This document shows, piece after piece, positions 52,107-61,432 of a stretch of 64,000 nucleotides of DNA. How positions within the stretch are numbered: the stretch's first letter is position 1; each line of letters starts with the position of its first letter. A model generated the notes under the pieces. It saw only the letters and a program-made list of their open reading frames with translations, searched no databases and was not told where the DNA came from. The stretch lies in assembly GCF_029688625.1 (NCBI RefSeq), contig NZ_JARULC010000003.1, positions 434,001 to 498,000 of the forward strand. The letters run 5' to 3'. The DNA comes from Qipengyuania marincola. GTDB taxonomy: Bacteria; Pseudomonadota; Alphaproteobacteria; Sphingomonadales; Sphingomonadaceae. The translations under genes were made by a program, and so were the position numbers.

Positions 52107-53012
52107 CTATTGCTGAGGCGTGTCGTTGTCGCCTGCATCGGCGGGGATCGGCTGGACGATCGGCACCGATTCGTTCGCGGTATCGACCGGGGTGACCGGA
52201 ATGCGCGCGCCCGTTTCCGGATCGACCGCGGTGGTCGTGCGGATATTGGCCTGACTGGATAGCAGTGCAGGGTCGCTCACGCCCGGCTGCGGCGCAACCA
52301 TGCTCGAGCGGGCTTGCTGCACCGCGACGTAGCCGGGCTGCGAGGCACCGTAGCGGGCCCCGTATTGCGCGTCCCAGGCGGCAGCGCTGCGCTCGTATTC
52401 CTCGTAGGCGCGGAAGAAGTTCTCGAACGGCTGCTCGAAAGTGCTGAAGTTGGTCAGGGCGAAAGCGGCCGGATCCACGCTGTCGGCGGCGAGATACTGG
52501 TTCGAGAGCTGCAAGGCCGAATCGCAGAACTCGCCACGGGCCGGTGGCAGGGCGAAGTAATTGTAGACCATGGTCATCTGGGATTCGCGCGCCATGATCG
52601 CTTCGCGACGCGAGCTCGCCTCCTTGCGGTAATCCGCATCGATCCGGTCATTTACCGCCTTCAATGGCCGGCCATGCGTCTTGATATAGTCGCTGTAGCC
52701 ATCGAGGATCGGCTGGTACTGCGGTGCCAAGCAATTGAGCGCCGCCACGTTCCATGCCGACCGGAAATGCCACACGCGCTCGTCGTCGCTGATGCCGGTG
52801 TTGACCGTCTGGCGCACGCCCAGCGGGCCGACGCGCGGAATATCCATCACATAGGCCGCCTGTGCCGGGGGAAGCGGGCGATACGGCACCGCTTCGACCG
52901 GCGGCGGAGGCGGCGGAGGGGGCGGCGGCGCGGGCGTGGTGCAGGCGCCGATGGCGGCGAGACCGCCGGCAAGTGCAGTCAGTCGGATGATATGCTGTGC
53001 AGCACGGCTCAT
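52107..53012 (-). CDS. Proline-tract lipoprotein
   Basis: This 301-residue protein has a lipoprotein signal ending in AIGAC (lipobox, acylated Cys at about 24), followed by TTPA and a run of ten prolines that acts as a spacer. The rest is soluble (about 60-290), with FCDSALQLSNQYLAADSVDPAAF and no known domain. It is probably anchored in the inner or outer membrane facing the periplasm. CAGGAGGG precedes the ATG at 53012; an ATG at 53039 is less likely. Confidence 0.78.
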   Translation of the reverse strand: MSRAAQHIIRLTALAGGLAAIGACTTPAPPPPPPPPPPVEAVPYRPLPPAQAAYVMDIPRVGPLGVRQTVNTGISDDERVWHFRSAWNVAALNCLAPQYQPILDGYSDYIKTHGRPLKAVNDRIDADYRKEASSRREAIMARESQMTMVYNYFALPPARGEFCDSALQLSNQYLAADSVDPAAFALTNFSTFEQPFENFFRAYEEYERSAAAWDAQYGARYGASQPGYVAVQQARSSMVAPQPGVSDPALLSSQANIRTTTAVDPETGARIPVTPVDTANESVPIVQPIPADAGDNDTPQQ

Positions 53013-53116
53013 GATAGGCGGACCCTCCTGGAGATACATCTGGCATTCATTATGCGCTGCCCCGGATTGACCGGGGATGAAGGCGCCAGTCTAACGCCTG
53101 CGAAAGGCAAAGAAAA

Positions 53117-53145
53117 TGCCCGGAGCGTGAGTTACGCCCCGGGCA
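53117..53145 (-). terminator. Rho-independent terminator after the Bax-inhibitor gene
   Basis: TGCCCGG (53117-53123) pairs with CCGGGCA (53139-53145), and the inner GCGT pairs with ACGC around GAGTT. In the minus-strand transcript it is followed by TTTTCTTT, and it lies 39 bases after the stop of the 53184-53927 gene. Confidence 0.8.
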
Positions 53146-53183
53146 CGTTCAAACGAATCCTGTGTGCGATCAGTGGAACGCGA

Positions 53184-53927
53184 TCACTCGCGGCTGCCCA
53201 TGAAGCGCAGGAGGAACAGGAACATGTTGATGAAGTCGAGATAAAGGCTCAGCGCCCCCATGATGATCGCCTTGCCAGCGAACTCGGTGCCGCGCAGATA
53301 CTGGTATTCGCGCTTCAGGCGCTGCGTATCGTAGGCAGTGAGGCCCGCGAAGATCAGCACGCCGAGGAAGCTCACGGCCAGTGCCAGCGTGCTCGACTGC
53401 AGGAAGATGTTGATCACCATCGCAATCAGCAGCCCGATTATGCCCATCACGAGGAAGGTGCCGAAGCCCGAAAGGTCTTTCTTGGTGGTGTAGCCGAACA
53501 GGCTGAGGCCGGCGAAGGCGCCCGCCGTGGCGAAAAAGGTCGCGGCGATGCTTTCACCCGTATAGACGAGGAAGATCGTCGACAGCGACAGACCCATCAG
53601 CGTGGCGAAACCCCAGAACATCGCCTGAAGCGTGCCCTGCGAGAACTTGTTCACGCCGAAGCTCATCGCAAAGACAATGGCCAGAGGCGAAAGCGCGACA
53701 ATCCACATCAGCGGGCCGCTCGCAAAGGTCAGGGCGAGGCCCGACTGCGCAGTGAGCAGCGCGACGATGCCGGTCCACAGCACGCCCGAAGCCATGTAAT
53801 TGTAGATCGACAGCATGTGCTTGCGCAGACCCGCGTCGAAAGTTTCCTGCCGCGTAACGGCATCGCCGGCACGCGGAACCGAGCCGAAGCCCCGCCGCTG
53901 CTCGGTGTTGTCGTTCCAATTGGCCAT
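53184..53927 (-). CDS. Bax inhibitor-1/YccA family membrane protein
   Basis: This 247-residue protein has seven hydrophobic helices. The family pattern includes YNYMASGVLWTGIVALL, the C-terminal FLGVLIFAGLTAYDTQRLKREY with the conserved acidic residue, and ALSLYLDFINMFLFLLRFMG. Members act in the inner membrane, in pH-sensitive calcium leak or proteolysis control. It is followed by a clear terminator. Confidence 0.94.
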   Translation of the reverse strand: MANWNDNTEQRRGFGSVPRAGDAVTRQETFDAGLRKHMLSIYNYMASGVLWTGIVALLTAQSGLALTFASGPLMWIVALSPLAIVFAMSFGVNKFSQGTLQAMFWGFATLMGLSLSTIFLVYTGESIAATFFATAGAFAGLSLFGYTTKKDLSGFGTFLVMGIIGLLIAMVINIFLQSSTLALAVSFLGVLIFAGLTAYDTQRLKREYQYLRGTEFAGKAIIMGALSLYLDFINMFLFLLRFMGSRE

Positions 53928-54012
53928 TTTTCACGTACTCCCATAAGCGGCAATCACGCACGCCGCTTCTCATGACCGCAATATCGCTATTTGGCGCCGG
54001 AATTTCAAGGGA

Positions 54013-54041
54013 AACCGACCGCCGGAAATCACCGGTCGGTT
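54013..54041 (-). terminator. Hairpin terminator after the YbjN-type gene
   Basis: AACCGACCG (54013-54021) pairs perfectly with CGGTCGGTT (54033-54041). It lies 21 bases beyond the stop of the 54062-54565 gene on the minus strand and is followed by TTTCCCTT, a weak T-run. Confidence 0.6.
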
Positions 54042-54061
54042 AACCAGAAACGCTTACCAGA

Positions 54062-54565
54062 TCACGCTTCGCCAGCCGCATCGACCATCGCCGCGTCGAG
54101 CGCATCGCGCGGCGACTTGTCGCCCCACAGCACGAACTGGAACGCGGGGTAGAAGCGGTCGCATTCATCGACCGCGATTTCCACCAGCGCCTGCGCCTGA
54201 GCAAGGCTGAGCATGCCGTCGTCGCCTAGCATTGTACCATTGCGATAGAGCACGACGCCGCCGCTCGACCAGATATCGAAATGGCCGAGCCACAGCTGTT
54301 CGTTGATGCGTGCAACGAGATCCTGCGCAACGGCGCGCTTGCCGTCGGGGACGCGAATTTCCGGAAGGCAGACGATCTGCAGCACGGCATCGCCGGGCCG
54401 CCAGATGCCGCGCAGCTGGTAATTGGTCCAGCCGCCCTGCACCTCGCCACTCATCTCGCCCTGCGTTGCCTCGCACGGCCAACCGCGCGCTTCGAACAGG
54501 GCCATAAGCATATCTAGCGGGGCAGCGTCGTCCTCTGCCTCGTAACTGTCGCCAGCCATTCTCAT
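54062..54565 (-). CDS. YbjN-domain protein
   Basis: This 167-residue protein has a YbjN-like (type III secretion chaperone-like) domain: PLDMLMALFEARGWPCEATQGEMSG, YQLRGIWRPGDAVLQIVCLPEIRVP and GHFDIWSSGGVVLYRNGTML. Function in this family is poorly known. The ATG at 54565 follows GAGGAAACGGG; the second ATG at 54559 is an alternative. It follows the SPOR gene after 146 bases. Confidence 0.85.
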   Translation of the reverse strand: MRMAGDSYEAEDDAAPLDMLMALFEARGWPCEATQGEMSGEVQGGWTNYQLRGIWRPGDAVLQIVCLPEIRVPDGKRAVAQDLVARINEQLWLGHFDIWSSGGVVLYRNGTMLGDDGMLSLAQAQALVEIAVDECDRFYPAFQFVLWGDKSPRDALDAAMVDAAGEA

Positions 54566-54711
54566 CGTCCCGTTTCCTCGCAGGTCATGGATGCTGAATG
54601 GAGAAACGCACGGCGCATTGGCAATCGGAGCAGGCGTGGCTGCTGGGGAGAACCGTTTTCGCCTGTGCAAAGCTTGTGCACAGATTATCGCGCGGCCGTC
54701 CTCCGCGAGGA

Positions 54712-56439
54712 TCACCCGAGCGGCTCGATCGCTTCGCCTTCTGCGCTGCGGAAGGTAAAGCTGTCGATACCCAAGGCCTTGAGATCGTTCATGATCTGGC
54801 GCGCAGACTGCGCGTCGGGATAGGGGCCGGCAAGGAGCCTGTTCGCCTCGCCCCAGGGCGTGACGAAGGGCCCCTTCCCGTCGAGGATGCTGTCCGCCTT
54901 GCGCGCAATGCGCCGCCAGTCGAAACCGAGTGCAGCGCGGTCCTTGCCGGTCGCCACCTGAACCCAGTGCCGCGCGGGATGTGCGGGTGGAGGCGGCGGT
55001 GGCGGGGACGCCCGCTCGCGCGGCGCCTCGATCCGCGTGATGTCGACCGCACCCTGCGCCGCGGGTTGCGGGGCGGAAGGTTGCAGCGTGAAACTGGAGA
55101 AGGCTTCCTCGAGCGAGGGGATCGCTTCGGTCGGCGGCGCGGGAGATGGCGAAGGCGGCGGTGGAGGCGCAGATTGGGGCGCTACCGCCACCACAACCGC
55201 CGAGGGTTCGGGCTGCCGTGCCTCGGCGACCGGCGGCAGTTCGCCTGTCGCAGTGACCGCCGGTCCGGCCGTTGCCACGGCTTCGGGAGACCCGAGGGAG
55301 CCACCTGCCGGAGTCGGTGCCGGTGTCGGTGTCAATGCCGGTGCCGGAGCGGGGTCTTGGGTTTGCGGGCGGGCTGAAGCCTGCACACTCGCCTGCTGCT
55401 GCTGCGCTGCTTCGATCGTTGCGGGCGAGAGGTCGCGCGGAATACCGGCCGTTACGCTGGAGCGGGGGCCCACCGTGGTCTCGCGGCCGGCGCGCGCAGC
55501 GGATCGCGGCGCGGACTGCCGGGTCTGGGTGGCGCGCGATGCGGCGCGAGGCGGGGAAACGCTGGCGCTCGCCTGGCGTGCCTGCGTCGGCGCAGGCGCG
55601 GGCGGCGGAGCCGCTGCAGGCTCGGGAGGCGGAGCGGGAGCCGCTGCGACGTAGGCCGCGATTTGTGGCGCATCCGTGCCGATATTCGCCGCGCGCGGAA
55701 ACACGCCGAGCGATCCCGCAGCGGCCTGCTGCGCGGGCGTGAGGCGTGGCATGAATTCGAGATAAGGTCCGATCCGCTGCGCCATTGCAGGCGGCAACAT
55801 CGCATCGGAGATACCCTTCGCCTCGCGCACATCGCCGAGGATCGCGAGGCCAAAGGCGCGGGTCCGGAACGCGGCGAGATCGCGCGCCTCGAGCAGGGGC
55901 AGAAGCGTTTGCTCGAAGCCCTCGCGATCCCCCGAGATCGCCAGGCTCAGCGCCAGGCGTCGCTGCACTTCCGGGTCTTGCGCACGCGACAGGGCGAGGC
56001 GGAATAGCTCCTGCGCGCTGCGATTGTCGCCCACCAGCATGAACGCCATCGCCCGGTCTTCGGCCATGCGATCGTTGCTGACCCCGGCACGTTCGGCCTC
56101 GGCGAATAGGCGCAGCGCCTCGATCGGCTGGCGCGAACGGACATAGGCTTTCGCGAGCCCGAGCGCGACACGGCTATTGTCCGGCGAGAGCTGGTTGGCG
56201 CGGCCGAAGAAGCCGATTGCCGCCTCGATATCTCCGACATCGAGCGCAGCCTCGCCTGCATCGAGCAGCGCCGAGACATCGGCCGCGTTGCGGGCAAGCC
56301 GCGTCAGCGCCTCGCTCAAGCGGTCGGAGCCTGGCGGAGGAAGCGGCTGGACGATCTCGCGCTGAGCCGAGACGGAGCCGGGCATGGCGGCCACCGAACC
56401 GACGACCGCTGCGATTGCGATACGCGAGAGCTTGCCCAT
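54712..56439 (-). CDS. TPR and SPOR domain periplasmic protein
   Basis: This 575-residue protein has a signal peptide (MGKLSRIAIAAVVGSVAAMPGSVSA), a helical TPR region (about 40-220; LDAGEAALDVGDIEAAIGFFGRANQLSPDNSRVALGLAKAYV), a long Pro/Ala/Thr-rich linker (about 255-495) and a C-terminal SPOR domain (HWVQVATGKDRAALGFDWRRIA through LLAGPYPDAQSARQIMNDLKAL). SPOR domains bind denuded septal glycan, which fits its place directly after ftsZ. Confidence 0.9.
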   Translation of the reverse strand: MGKLSRIAIAAVVGSVAAMPGSVSAQREIVQPLPPPGSDRLSEALTRLARNAADVSALLDAGEAALDVGDIEAAIGFFGRANQLSPDNSRVALGLAKAYVRSRQPIEALRLFAEAERAGVSNDRMAEDRAMAFMLVGDNRSAQELFRLALSRAQDPEVQRRLALSLAISGDREGFEQTLLPLLEARDLAAFRTRAFGLAILGDVREAKGISDAMLPPAMAQRIGPYLEFMPRLTPAQQAAAGSLGVFPRAANIGTDAPQIAAYVAAAPAPPPEPAAAPPPAPAPTQARQASASVSPPRAASRATQTRQSAPRSAARAGRETTVGPRSSVTAGIPRDLSPATIEAAQQQQASVQASARPQTQDPAPAPALTPTPAPTPAGGSLGSPEAVATAGPAVTATGELPPVAEARQPEPSAVVVAVAPQSAPPPPPSPSPAPPTEAIPSLEEAFSSFTLQPSAPQPAAQGAVDITRIEAPRERASPPPPPPPAHPARHWVQVATGKDRAALGFDWRRIARKADSILDGKGPFVTPWGEANRLLAGPYPDAQSARQIMNDLKALGIDSFTFRSAEGEAIEPLG

Positions 56440-56496
56440 GCTTACGTCCTTGCCGAGCCGCGCCTTAACAGGCGCTGGCCCGCCGGTCCCCGCGGT

Positions 56497-58137
56497 TTAC
56501 TGGTTGTTCTGGCGACCGAGGAAGCGCGGAATGTTGAGCGAGCCGCCCTCGTCGCCATCCTCGTCCTCGTCATCCTCTTCGTCGCTCGGCTTGTTGGCGC
56601 CGCGCGACAGATTGGCCATCCGCTCGAACAGCGTGCTGCCCTGCGATGCGTCGCCCGGTGCGCCGCCATCGATGTCGCCATCGCCGCCGCCCAGGACCGG
56701 CCGTTTCTTGCCGGGTTTGCTGGCAAGCGGGCTCTCGCTTGCCCCGAAGCCGGCATCGTCGTCGTCTTCCACCGGCTCGGAAAGGTCGAGCGGCGAGGGC
56801 TGCCCGGCATCTTCGGCCCAGCCGCCACCGAACTCGCTGTCGTCGGCAGGCGAAGGGACCTCGCCATCCTCGTTACGCAGGCCGGCCAGCGGATCGACGA
56901 TGCCGTCGACGTCGTCGTAATCCTCGTCTTCGTCCTCATCGGATCCATAGCCCAGATCGTCGGACAGGACGGAGGACGCGTCGTCGTCCGCCTCTGCCGT
57001 CAGGTCCAGCGTATCCGCGGTCTCGTCTTCGCGCTCGGCGGAAAGGCCTTCGGACAGCTCGAACGGCTCGTCCTCGTCCACCTCGTCGCTCGGCAGGTCG
57101 AGCACCGGGCGCTTGGGCGCACGGCTGTCGCTCATCGAGAAATTCTGCGGTGCGGAGGAATGGGCCGAGCCGTCCGTCTCGATCCCCGTGGCGACGACCG
57201 AAACCCGGATCTTGCCTTCGAGATCGGGATTGAAGGCCGAACCCCAGATGATGTTCGCGTCTTCGTCCACCAGCTCGCGAATGTGGTTCGCCGCCTCGTC
57301 CACTTCGAGCAGCTTCATGTCTTCGCCGCCGAGGATCGAGATGATGACGCCCTTCGCACCGGTCATGCTGACCCCGTCGAGCAGCGGGTTGGCAATGGCG
57401 CGTTCGGCGGCTTCGAGCGCGCGATTGTCGCCCTCGCCCTCGCCGGTGCCCATCATCGCCTTGCCCATTTCCTGCATCACCGACCGCACATCGGCAAAGT
57501 CGAGGTTGATGAGGCCCGGCATCACCATCAGGTCGGTGATCGAACGAACGCCCTGCTGCAGCACCTCGTCGGCCAGCTGGAACGCTTCCTTGAACGTCGT
57601 TTCCGCCTTGGCCACCAGGAACAGGTTCTGGTTGGGAATGACGATCAGCGTGTCGACATGCTTTTGCAGCTCGTCGATGCCCGCCTCTGCCGCGCGCATG
57701 CGCCGCGTACCTTCGAACAGGAACGGCTTGGTCACGACACCGACGGTCAGCACGCCCTTCTTGCGCGCCGCCTCGGCGATCACCGGAGCAGCGCCGGTCC
57801 CGGTGCCGCCACCCATGCCGGCCGCGATGAAGACCATGTTGCAGCCTTCGAGCGCGTCCTCGATGTCCTCGACGGTCTCTTCGGCTGCGGCCTTGCCCAC
57901 TTCGGGCCGCGCGCCTGCACCGAGGCCGCCCGTGATGTCGGGGCCGAGCTGGATGCGGGTTTCTGCAGGCGAAGTGCTCAGCGCCTGGGCATCGGTATTG
58001 CTGACGATGAAGTCCACACCCTCGATGCCGGCTTCCATCATGTTGGCAATGGCGTTGCCGCCAGCGCCGCCGACCCCGATGACCATGATCTTGGGACGCA
58101 GGTCGTCGCTGGATGCCGGACCGATATTGATGCTCAT
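56497..58137 (-). CDS. ftsZ: Cell division protein FtsZ
   Basis: FtsZ is the tubulin-like GTPase that forms the division ring. The GTPase domain (about 10-325) has [35 protein letters not shown] and [15 protein letters not shown]. The acidic, low-complexity linker (about 340-525) is long, as usual in Alphaproteobacteria. The C-terminal peptide [12 protein letters not shown] is intact and should bind FtsA. The ATG at 58137 is preceded by GGGGGAT. A 135-base gap from ftsA leaves room for its own promoter. Confidence 0.97.
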   Translation of the reverse strand: MSINIGPASSDDLRPKIMVIGVGGAGGNAIANMMEAGIEGVDFIVSNTDAQALSTSPAETRIQLGPDITGGLGAGARPEVGKAAAEETVEDIEDALEGCNMVFIAAGMGGGTGTGAAPVIAEAARKKGVLTVGVVTKPFLFEGTRRMRAAEAGIDELQKHVDTLIVIPNQNLFLVAKAETTFKEAFQLADEVLQQGVRSITDLMVMPGLINLDFADVRSVMQEMGKAMMGTGEGEGDNRALEAAERAIANPLLDGVSMTGAKGVIISILGGEDMKLLEVDEAANHIRELVDEDANIIWGSAFNPDLEGKIRVSVVATGIETDGSAHSSAPQNFSMSDSRAPKRPVLDLPSDEVDEDEPFELSEGLSAEREDETADTLDLTAEADDDASSVLSDDLGYGSDEDEDEDYDDVDGIVDPLAGLRNEDGEVPSPADDSEFGGGWAEDAGQPSPLDLSEPVEDDDDAGFGASESPLASKPGKKRPVLGGGDGDIDGGAPGDASQGSTLFERMANLSRGANKPSDEEDDEDEDGDEGGSLNIPRFLGRQNNQ

Positions 58138-58272
58138 TGGGTATCCCCCGGAAAGTCGAAATTCTGAAATAACACTATGGCATACCTTGCGCGCAAAGCG
58201 AATCGCGCAAGGGCGCAAGCACGCGCCTTATCCACAAGGCCCTAATGCTTGATTGCCGCGCATGTGCAAGCA

Positions 58273-59559
58273 TCAGAAGTACTCGCGCACCGCCTGTACG
58301 ACACGGTTCACCAGTCCGAGACCGGAATAACGACGTGTCGCCTGATAGCTGGGACCGATCGAGCGAATGTCGACCGGGTCCTGCGCGGCATAAAGACACA
58401 GCCCAGCCAGAGTGGTAAAGCCGGGGTTGGCATGGCCTTCGGGCAAGCCCTGCAAGGCCGGCGGCTTGCCGATCCGCACCGGCTGACCCAGCGCACCCTG
58501 CATGAATTCGGCGATGCCGTGAAGTTCCGCGCCGCCGCCTGTCAGCACGACCTGGCCACCGCTCGATCCGCCGAAGCCCATGGTCTTCAGCGCTTTCGAG
58601 ATTTCCCCGCTCATCACGCCGAGCCGGTCGGTCACGATCCCTACCAGATCGGCGCGCGGGATCCGGTTCTGCTCATCCGCGCCGCGGGCAAGCCGGCCGT
58701 CCGGCGCGTCACCTGGACCATCGACCGCGATCAGCTCGCGATGATCGGTCGGTGTCGCGAGGGCCGATCCCGATACGCACTTCAGCCGCTCCGCCTGGCT
58801 GCGCCTGATGCCGAGCGACGAGGCAAGCGCGTCGGTAATGTCGTTCGAACCCATCGGGATCGACCGCAGCCCCAGCAGCATGCCCGCCGCATGGACCGAA
58901 ATGCTGGTGACCTGAGCCCCGATCTCGACCAGTGCCACGCCCAGGTCGCGCTCTTCGGGGGAAAGGCAAGCATAGGCGGTGGCAAGCGGGCTGGCGACAA
59001 CGCTCTCGACCTCCAGATGCGCGCCCTGGACCGCCTCGATCAGATTGCGCACCGGCGGACCTTCGGCGAAGGTCACGTGCACGTCGACGCCCAGCGCCTC
59101 GGCATGCAGGCCCTTGGGATTGGCAACGCCATGCGCACCATCCAGCATGTAATGCGCCGGCTGGGCATGCAGCACCATGCGTCCATCGGGGTGCAGATGG
59201 TCGCGCGCGGCATGGAGCAGGTGCTCGATGTCGTCTTCCTCGATCCGCCGCCCGCCGATCGCGATCTCGACGCTCGAGATCCGGCTCGACAGGCCGGCTC
59301 CGGCGCAGGCGATCCAGACGCTCGAGATCGAGGTGTTGGCATTCGACTCGGCCTTCTCCACCGCGGTACGGATCGCGTGGCTGGCGGCGCGCATGTCGGT
59401 CACGTAGCCGCGCTTGATGCCTTCGCTTGCGCGGTGGCTTGAACCCAGCACGATCATCTCGCCATTCTCGGCCTCGCCCATGATCATGGCCGAAACGCGA
59501 AACGAGCCGATGTTCACTGCCCCGAACACGCGCGTGATGCGCGGGGTGGGCGCGGCCAC
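58273..59559 (-). CDS. ftsA: Cell division protein FtsA
   Basis: FtsA is the actin-like membrane tether of FtsZ. The 428-residue product has VFGAVNIGSFRVSAMIM at the ATP site, the 1C domain, VALVEIGAQVTSISV (phosphate 2), VLTGGGAELHG (adenosine) and a C-terminal amphipathic helix (GLVNRVVQAVREYF). The start is a GTG at 59559, which overlaps the ftsQ stop by one base (TAGTG), with GGGAGG upstream. Confidence 0.95.
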   Translation of the reverse strand: MAAPTPRITRVFGAVNIGSFRVSAMIMGEAENGEMIVLGSSHRASEGIKRGYVTDMRAASHAIRTAVEKAESNANTSISSVWIACAGAGLSSRISSVEIAIGGRRIEEDDIEHLLHAARDHLHPDGRMVLHAQPAHYMLDGAHGVANPKGLHAEALGVDVHVTFAEGPPVRNLIEAVQGAHLEVESVVASPLATAYACLSPEERDLGVALVEIGAQVTSISVHAAGMLLGLRSIPMGSNDITDALASSLGIRRSQAERLKCVSGSALATPTDHRELIAVDGPGDAPDGRLARGADEQNRIPRADLVGIVTDRLGVMSGEISKALKTMGFGGSSGGQVVLTGGGAELHGIAEFMQGALGQPVRIGKPPALQGLPEGHANPGFTTLAGLCLYAAQDPVDIRSIGPSYQATRRYSGLGLVNRVVQAVREYF

Positions 59560-60467
59560 TAGCGGGGCCTCCCGTTGCTGGCGAGTTGCGTCGGGCAGGG
59601 TCCGTCCTGACAGCGCAGATAGACCCGGTCGGGCACGCGCATGTCGATTGCGACGGGCTTTCCGCCGATCAGGCGATGCATCCCGTCGAGGCGGGCGAAC
59701 TTGACCAGCGCCGGAGCGCCGGCATCGCCTTCGGGAAGGGCCAGCATCTGGCCGCTGTTGAACGTCACGTTCCACCGGCGATTTCCGACCCATTCCGCGC
59801 CGGCGATATGCGGCTTCAAGGCCGGCGCGGCGTCGAGCAGGTGGGCAAGATCCTCGACCTGCTTCTGTGCTCCCGGCCCCTCGATCAGCAGTTTGCCCTT
59901 GGCATTCTCGCGACTGATCGGTTCAAGCTCGTGCCCCTCGCCATCCACGAGCACCAGCCGGTCGGGTTTGCGAAGCACGGCGTGCGGCTGGCGCTCGACG
60001 ATATCGATCTTGAGCGTATCGGGCAGCTGGCGAGACACGCGCGCATCGGCCACCCACGGCAATTCGAGCAGGCTCTCGCGCACCTCGTCCAGCTCGATCA
60101 GCGGCATGGGGCGATCGCGTTGGGCCAGCACGCGCTCGTAAACCAGCTGCTCGTTCATCCGTTCGACGCCCGAAACGCGCACCTTGCTGACCTCGAAGCC
60201 CGCGCGCGAAGCCGACTTCGCCAGCTCGGCGCGCGCCAGCTCGGGTACGCCCGCATAGCTGGCGACGATCCAGGCCAGGCCCAGGCCGGCCACGACGATG
60301 ACCGTCAGGAAGAACCTGTGCCACTGCTCTTCGGTGAACGGCAGGGCGGCCATTGCGCGATCGAGGATCGAACTGGTGTGCTTGCGCGCGGCGCGGGCCT
60401 TGTTGCTGCGGCTGCGCGCTGCGGCGGAGCGGCGAACGCCCTGCGGTTTGCGACCGACCTTAGCCAT
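59559..60467 (-). CDS. ftsQ: Cell division protein FtsQ
   Basis: FtsQ is a bitopic scaffold of the divisome. The 302-residue product has a basic cytoplasmic N-terminus, one transmembrane helix (FFLTVIVVAGLGLAWIVASYAGV, about 53-75), a POTRA domain (EVSKVRVSGVERMNEQLVYERVL) and the FtsQ beta domain (LPWVADARVSRQLPDTLKIDIVERQPHAVL). The ATG at 60467 overlaps the ddl stop as ATGGCTAA and is preceded by GAGGGCGG. Confidence 0.94.
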   Translation of the reverse strand: MAKVGRKPQGVRRSAAARSRSNKARAARKHTSSILDRAMAALPFTEEQWHRFFLTVIVVAGLGLAWIVASYAGVPELARAELAKSASRAGFEVSKVRVSGVERMNEQLVYERVLAQRDRPMPLIELDEVRESLLELPWVADARVSRQLPDTLKIDIVERQPHAVLRKPDRLVLVDGEGHELEPISRENAKGKLLIEGPGAQKQVEDLAHLLDAAPALKPHIAGAEWVGNRRWNVTFNSGQMLALPEGDAGAPALVKFARLDGMHRLIGGKPVAIDMRVPDRVYLRCQDGPCPTQLASNGRPR

Positions 60468-61431
60468 CGCCGCCGCCCTCATGATGTCGCAAGGCCGCGG
60501 CAATCACGGCCTCCACCAGCTCGCCATACTCCATGCCCGCATACTTCGCCTGCTCGGGCACCAGGCTGAATGGGGTCATGCCCGGCTGAGTATTGGTTTC
60601 GAGGATGAACAGGCCGTCTTCGCCCTGCTCCTCGTCCCACCGGAAATCGGTTCTGCTGGTTCCCCGGCAGCCAAGCACCTTGTGGGCCTTCAACGCATAT
60701 TCGAGGCACAGTTTCTCGATGTTCTGCGGGATTTCGGCCGGGCAGACATGGTCCGTCATGCCGTCGGTATATTTGGCATCGAAGTCGTAAAAGCCGCTCT
60801 TGGGCTTGAGCTCGGTCACCGCCAGCGCCCGCGGGCCATCCTCGAAATCGACCACTGCGGCGGTCATCTCGCGGCCCTTGATATAGGGTTCGGCGAGCAG
60901 CTCGGAAAATCCCTGCCATGGTCCCTTCGCGTCGCGCGCGATCGGATTGCCGTAATTGCCGTCATCGGTGACGATGGCGACGCCCACCGAGCTGCCCTCG
61001 TTCACCGGCTTGAGCACATAGGGCCGGGGCAACGGGTCGCGCTCGAACAGATCCGCACTCTTCACGATGCGTCCACCGGGCATGGGGATACCGTGGGGCA
61101 CCAGCGCCTGCTTGGTCAGCTGCTTGTCGATCGCGACCACCGATGTGGCGAGCCCCGAATGCGTATAGGGCACGCCCATCAGATCGAGCATTCCCTGCAC
61201 CGTGCCATCCTCGCCCGGAACCCCGTGCAAAGCATTGAACACGACGTCGGGTGCAGCCTCGGCAATGCGCGCCGCGACCTTGCGATCCATGTCAATCCGC
61301 GTCACGCGATGACCGCGCTCTTCCAGCGCCTTGGCCACGCCCTCGCCCGACATGAGGCTGACGGGGCGCTCGTTGGCCCAGCCGCCCATCAGAACCGCGA
61401 CGTGCAGCTTCGGGAGTTTGGTCGTCGTCAT
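60460..61431 (-). CDS. ddl: D-alanine-D-alanine ligase
   Basis: This 323-residue ATP-grasp enzyme makes the D-Ala-D-Ala dipeptide for peptidoglycan. VLMGGWANERPVSLMSGEGVAKAL, HGVPGEDGTVQGMLDLMGVPYTHSG, KPVNEGSSVGVAIV, and the C-terminal NTQPGMTPFSLVPEQAKYAG are signatures. The ATG at 61431 starts two bases after the murB stop region. Serves the dcw cluster. Confidence 0.96.
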   Translation of the reverse strand: MTTTKLPKLHVAVLMGGWANERPVSLMSGEGVAKALEERGHRVTRIDMDRKVAARIAEAAPDVVFNALHGVPGEDGTVQGMLDLMGVPYTHSGLATSVVAIDKQLTKQALVPHGIPMPGGRIVKSADLFERDPLPRPYVLKPVNEGSSVGVAIVTDDGNYGNPIARDAKGPWQGFSELLAEPYIKGREMTAAVVDFEDGPRALAVTELKPKSGFYDFDAKYTDGMTDHVCPAEIPQNIEKLCLEYALKAHKVLGCRGTSRTDFRWDEEQGEDGLFILETNTQPGMTPFSLVPEQAKYAGMEYGELVEAVIAAALRHHEGGGDG

Positions 61432-61432
61432 C

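Noticed and set aside
56460..56475. GCGCC/GGCGC hairpin after ftsZ
   Set aside because: A five-pair stem with no T-run between co-directional genes is too weak to call a terminator.
56497..57200. Long acidic FtsZ linker as a novel domain
   Set aside because: Long variable linkers are usual for alphaproteobacterial FtsZ, and the C-terminal peptide is normal.
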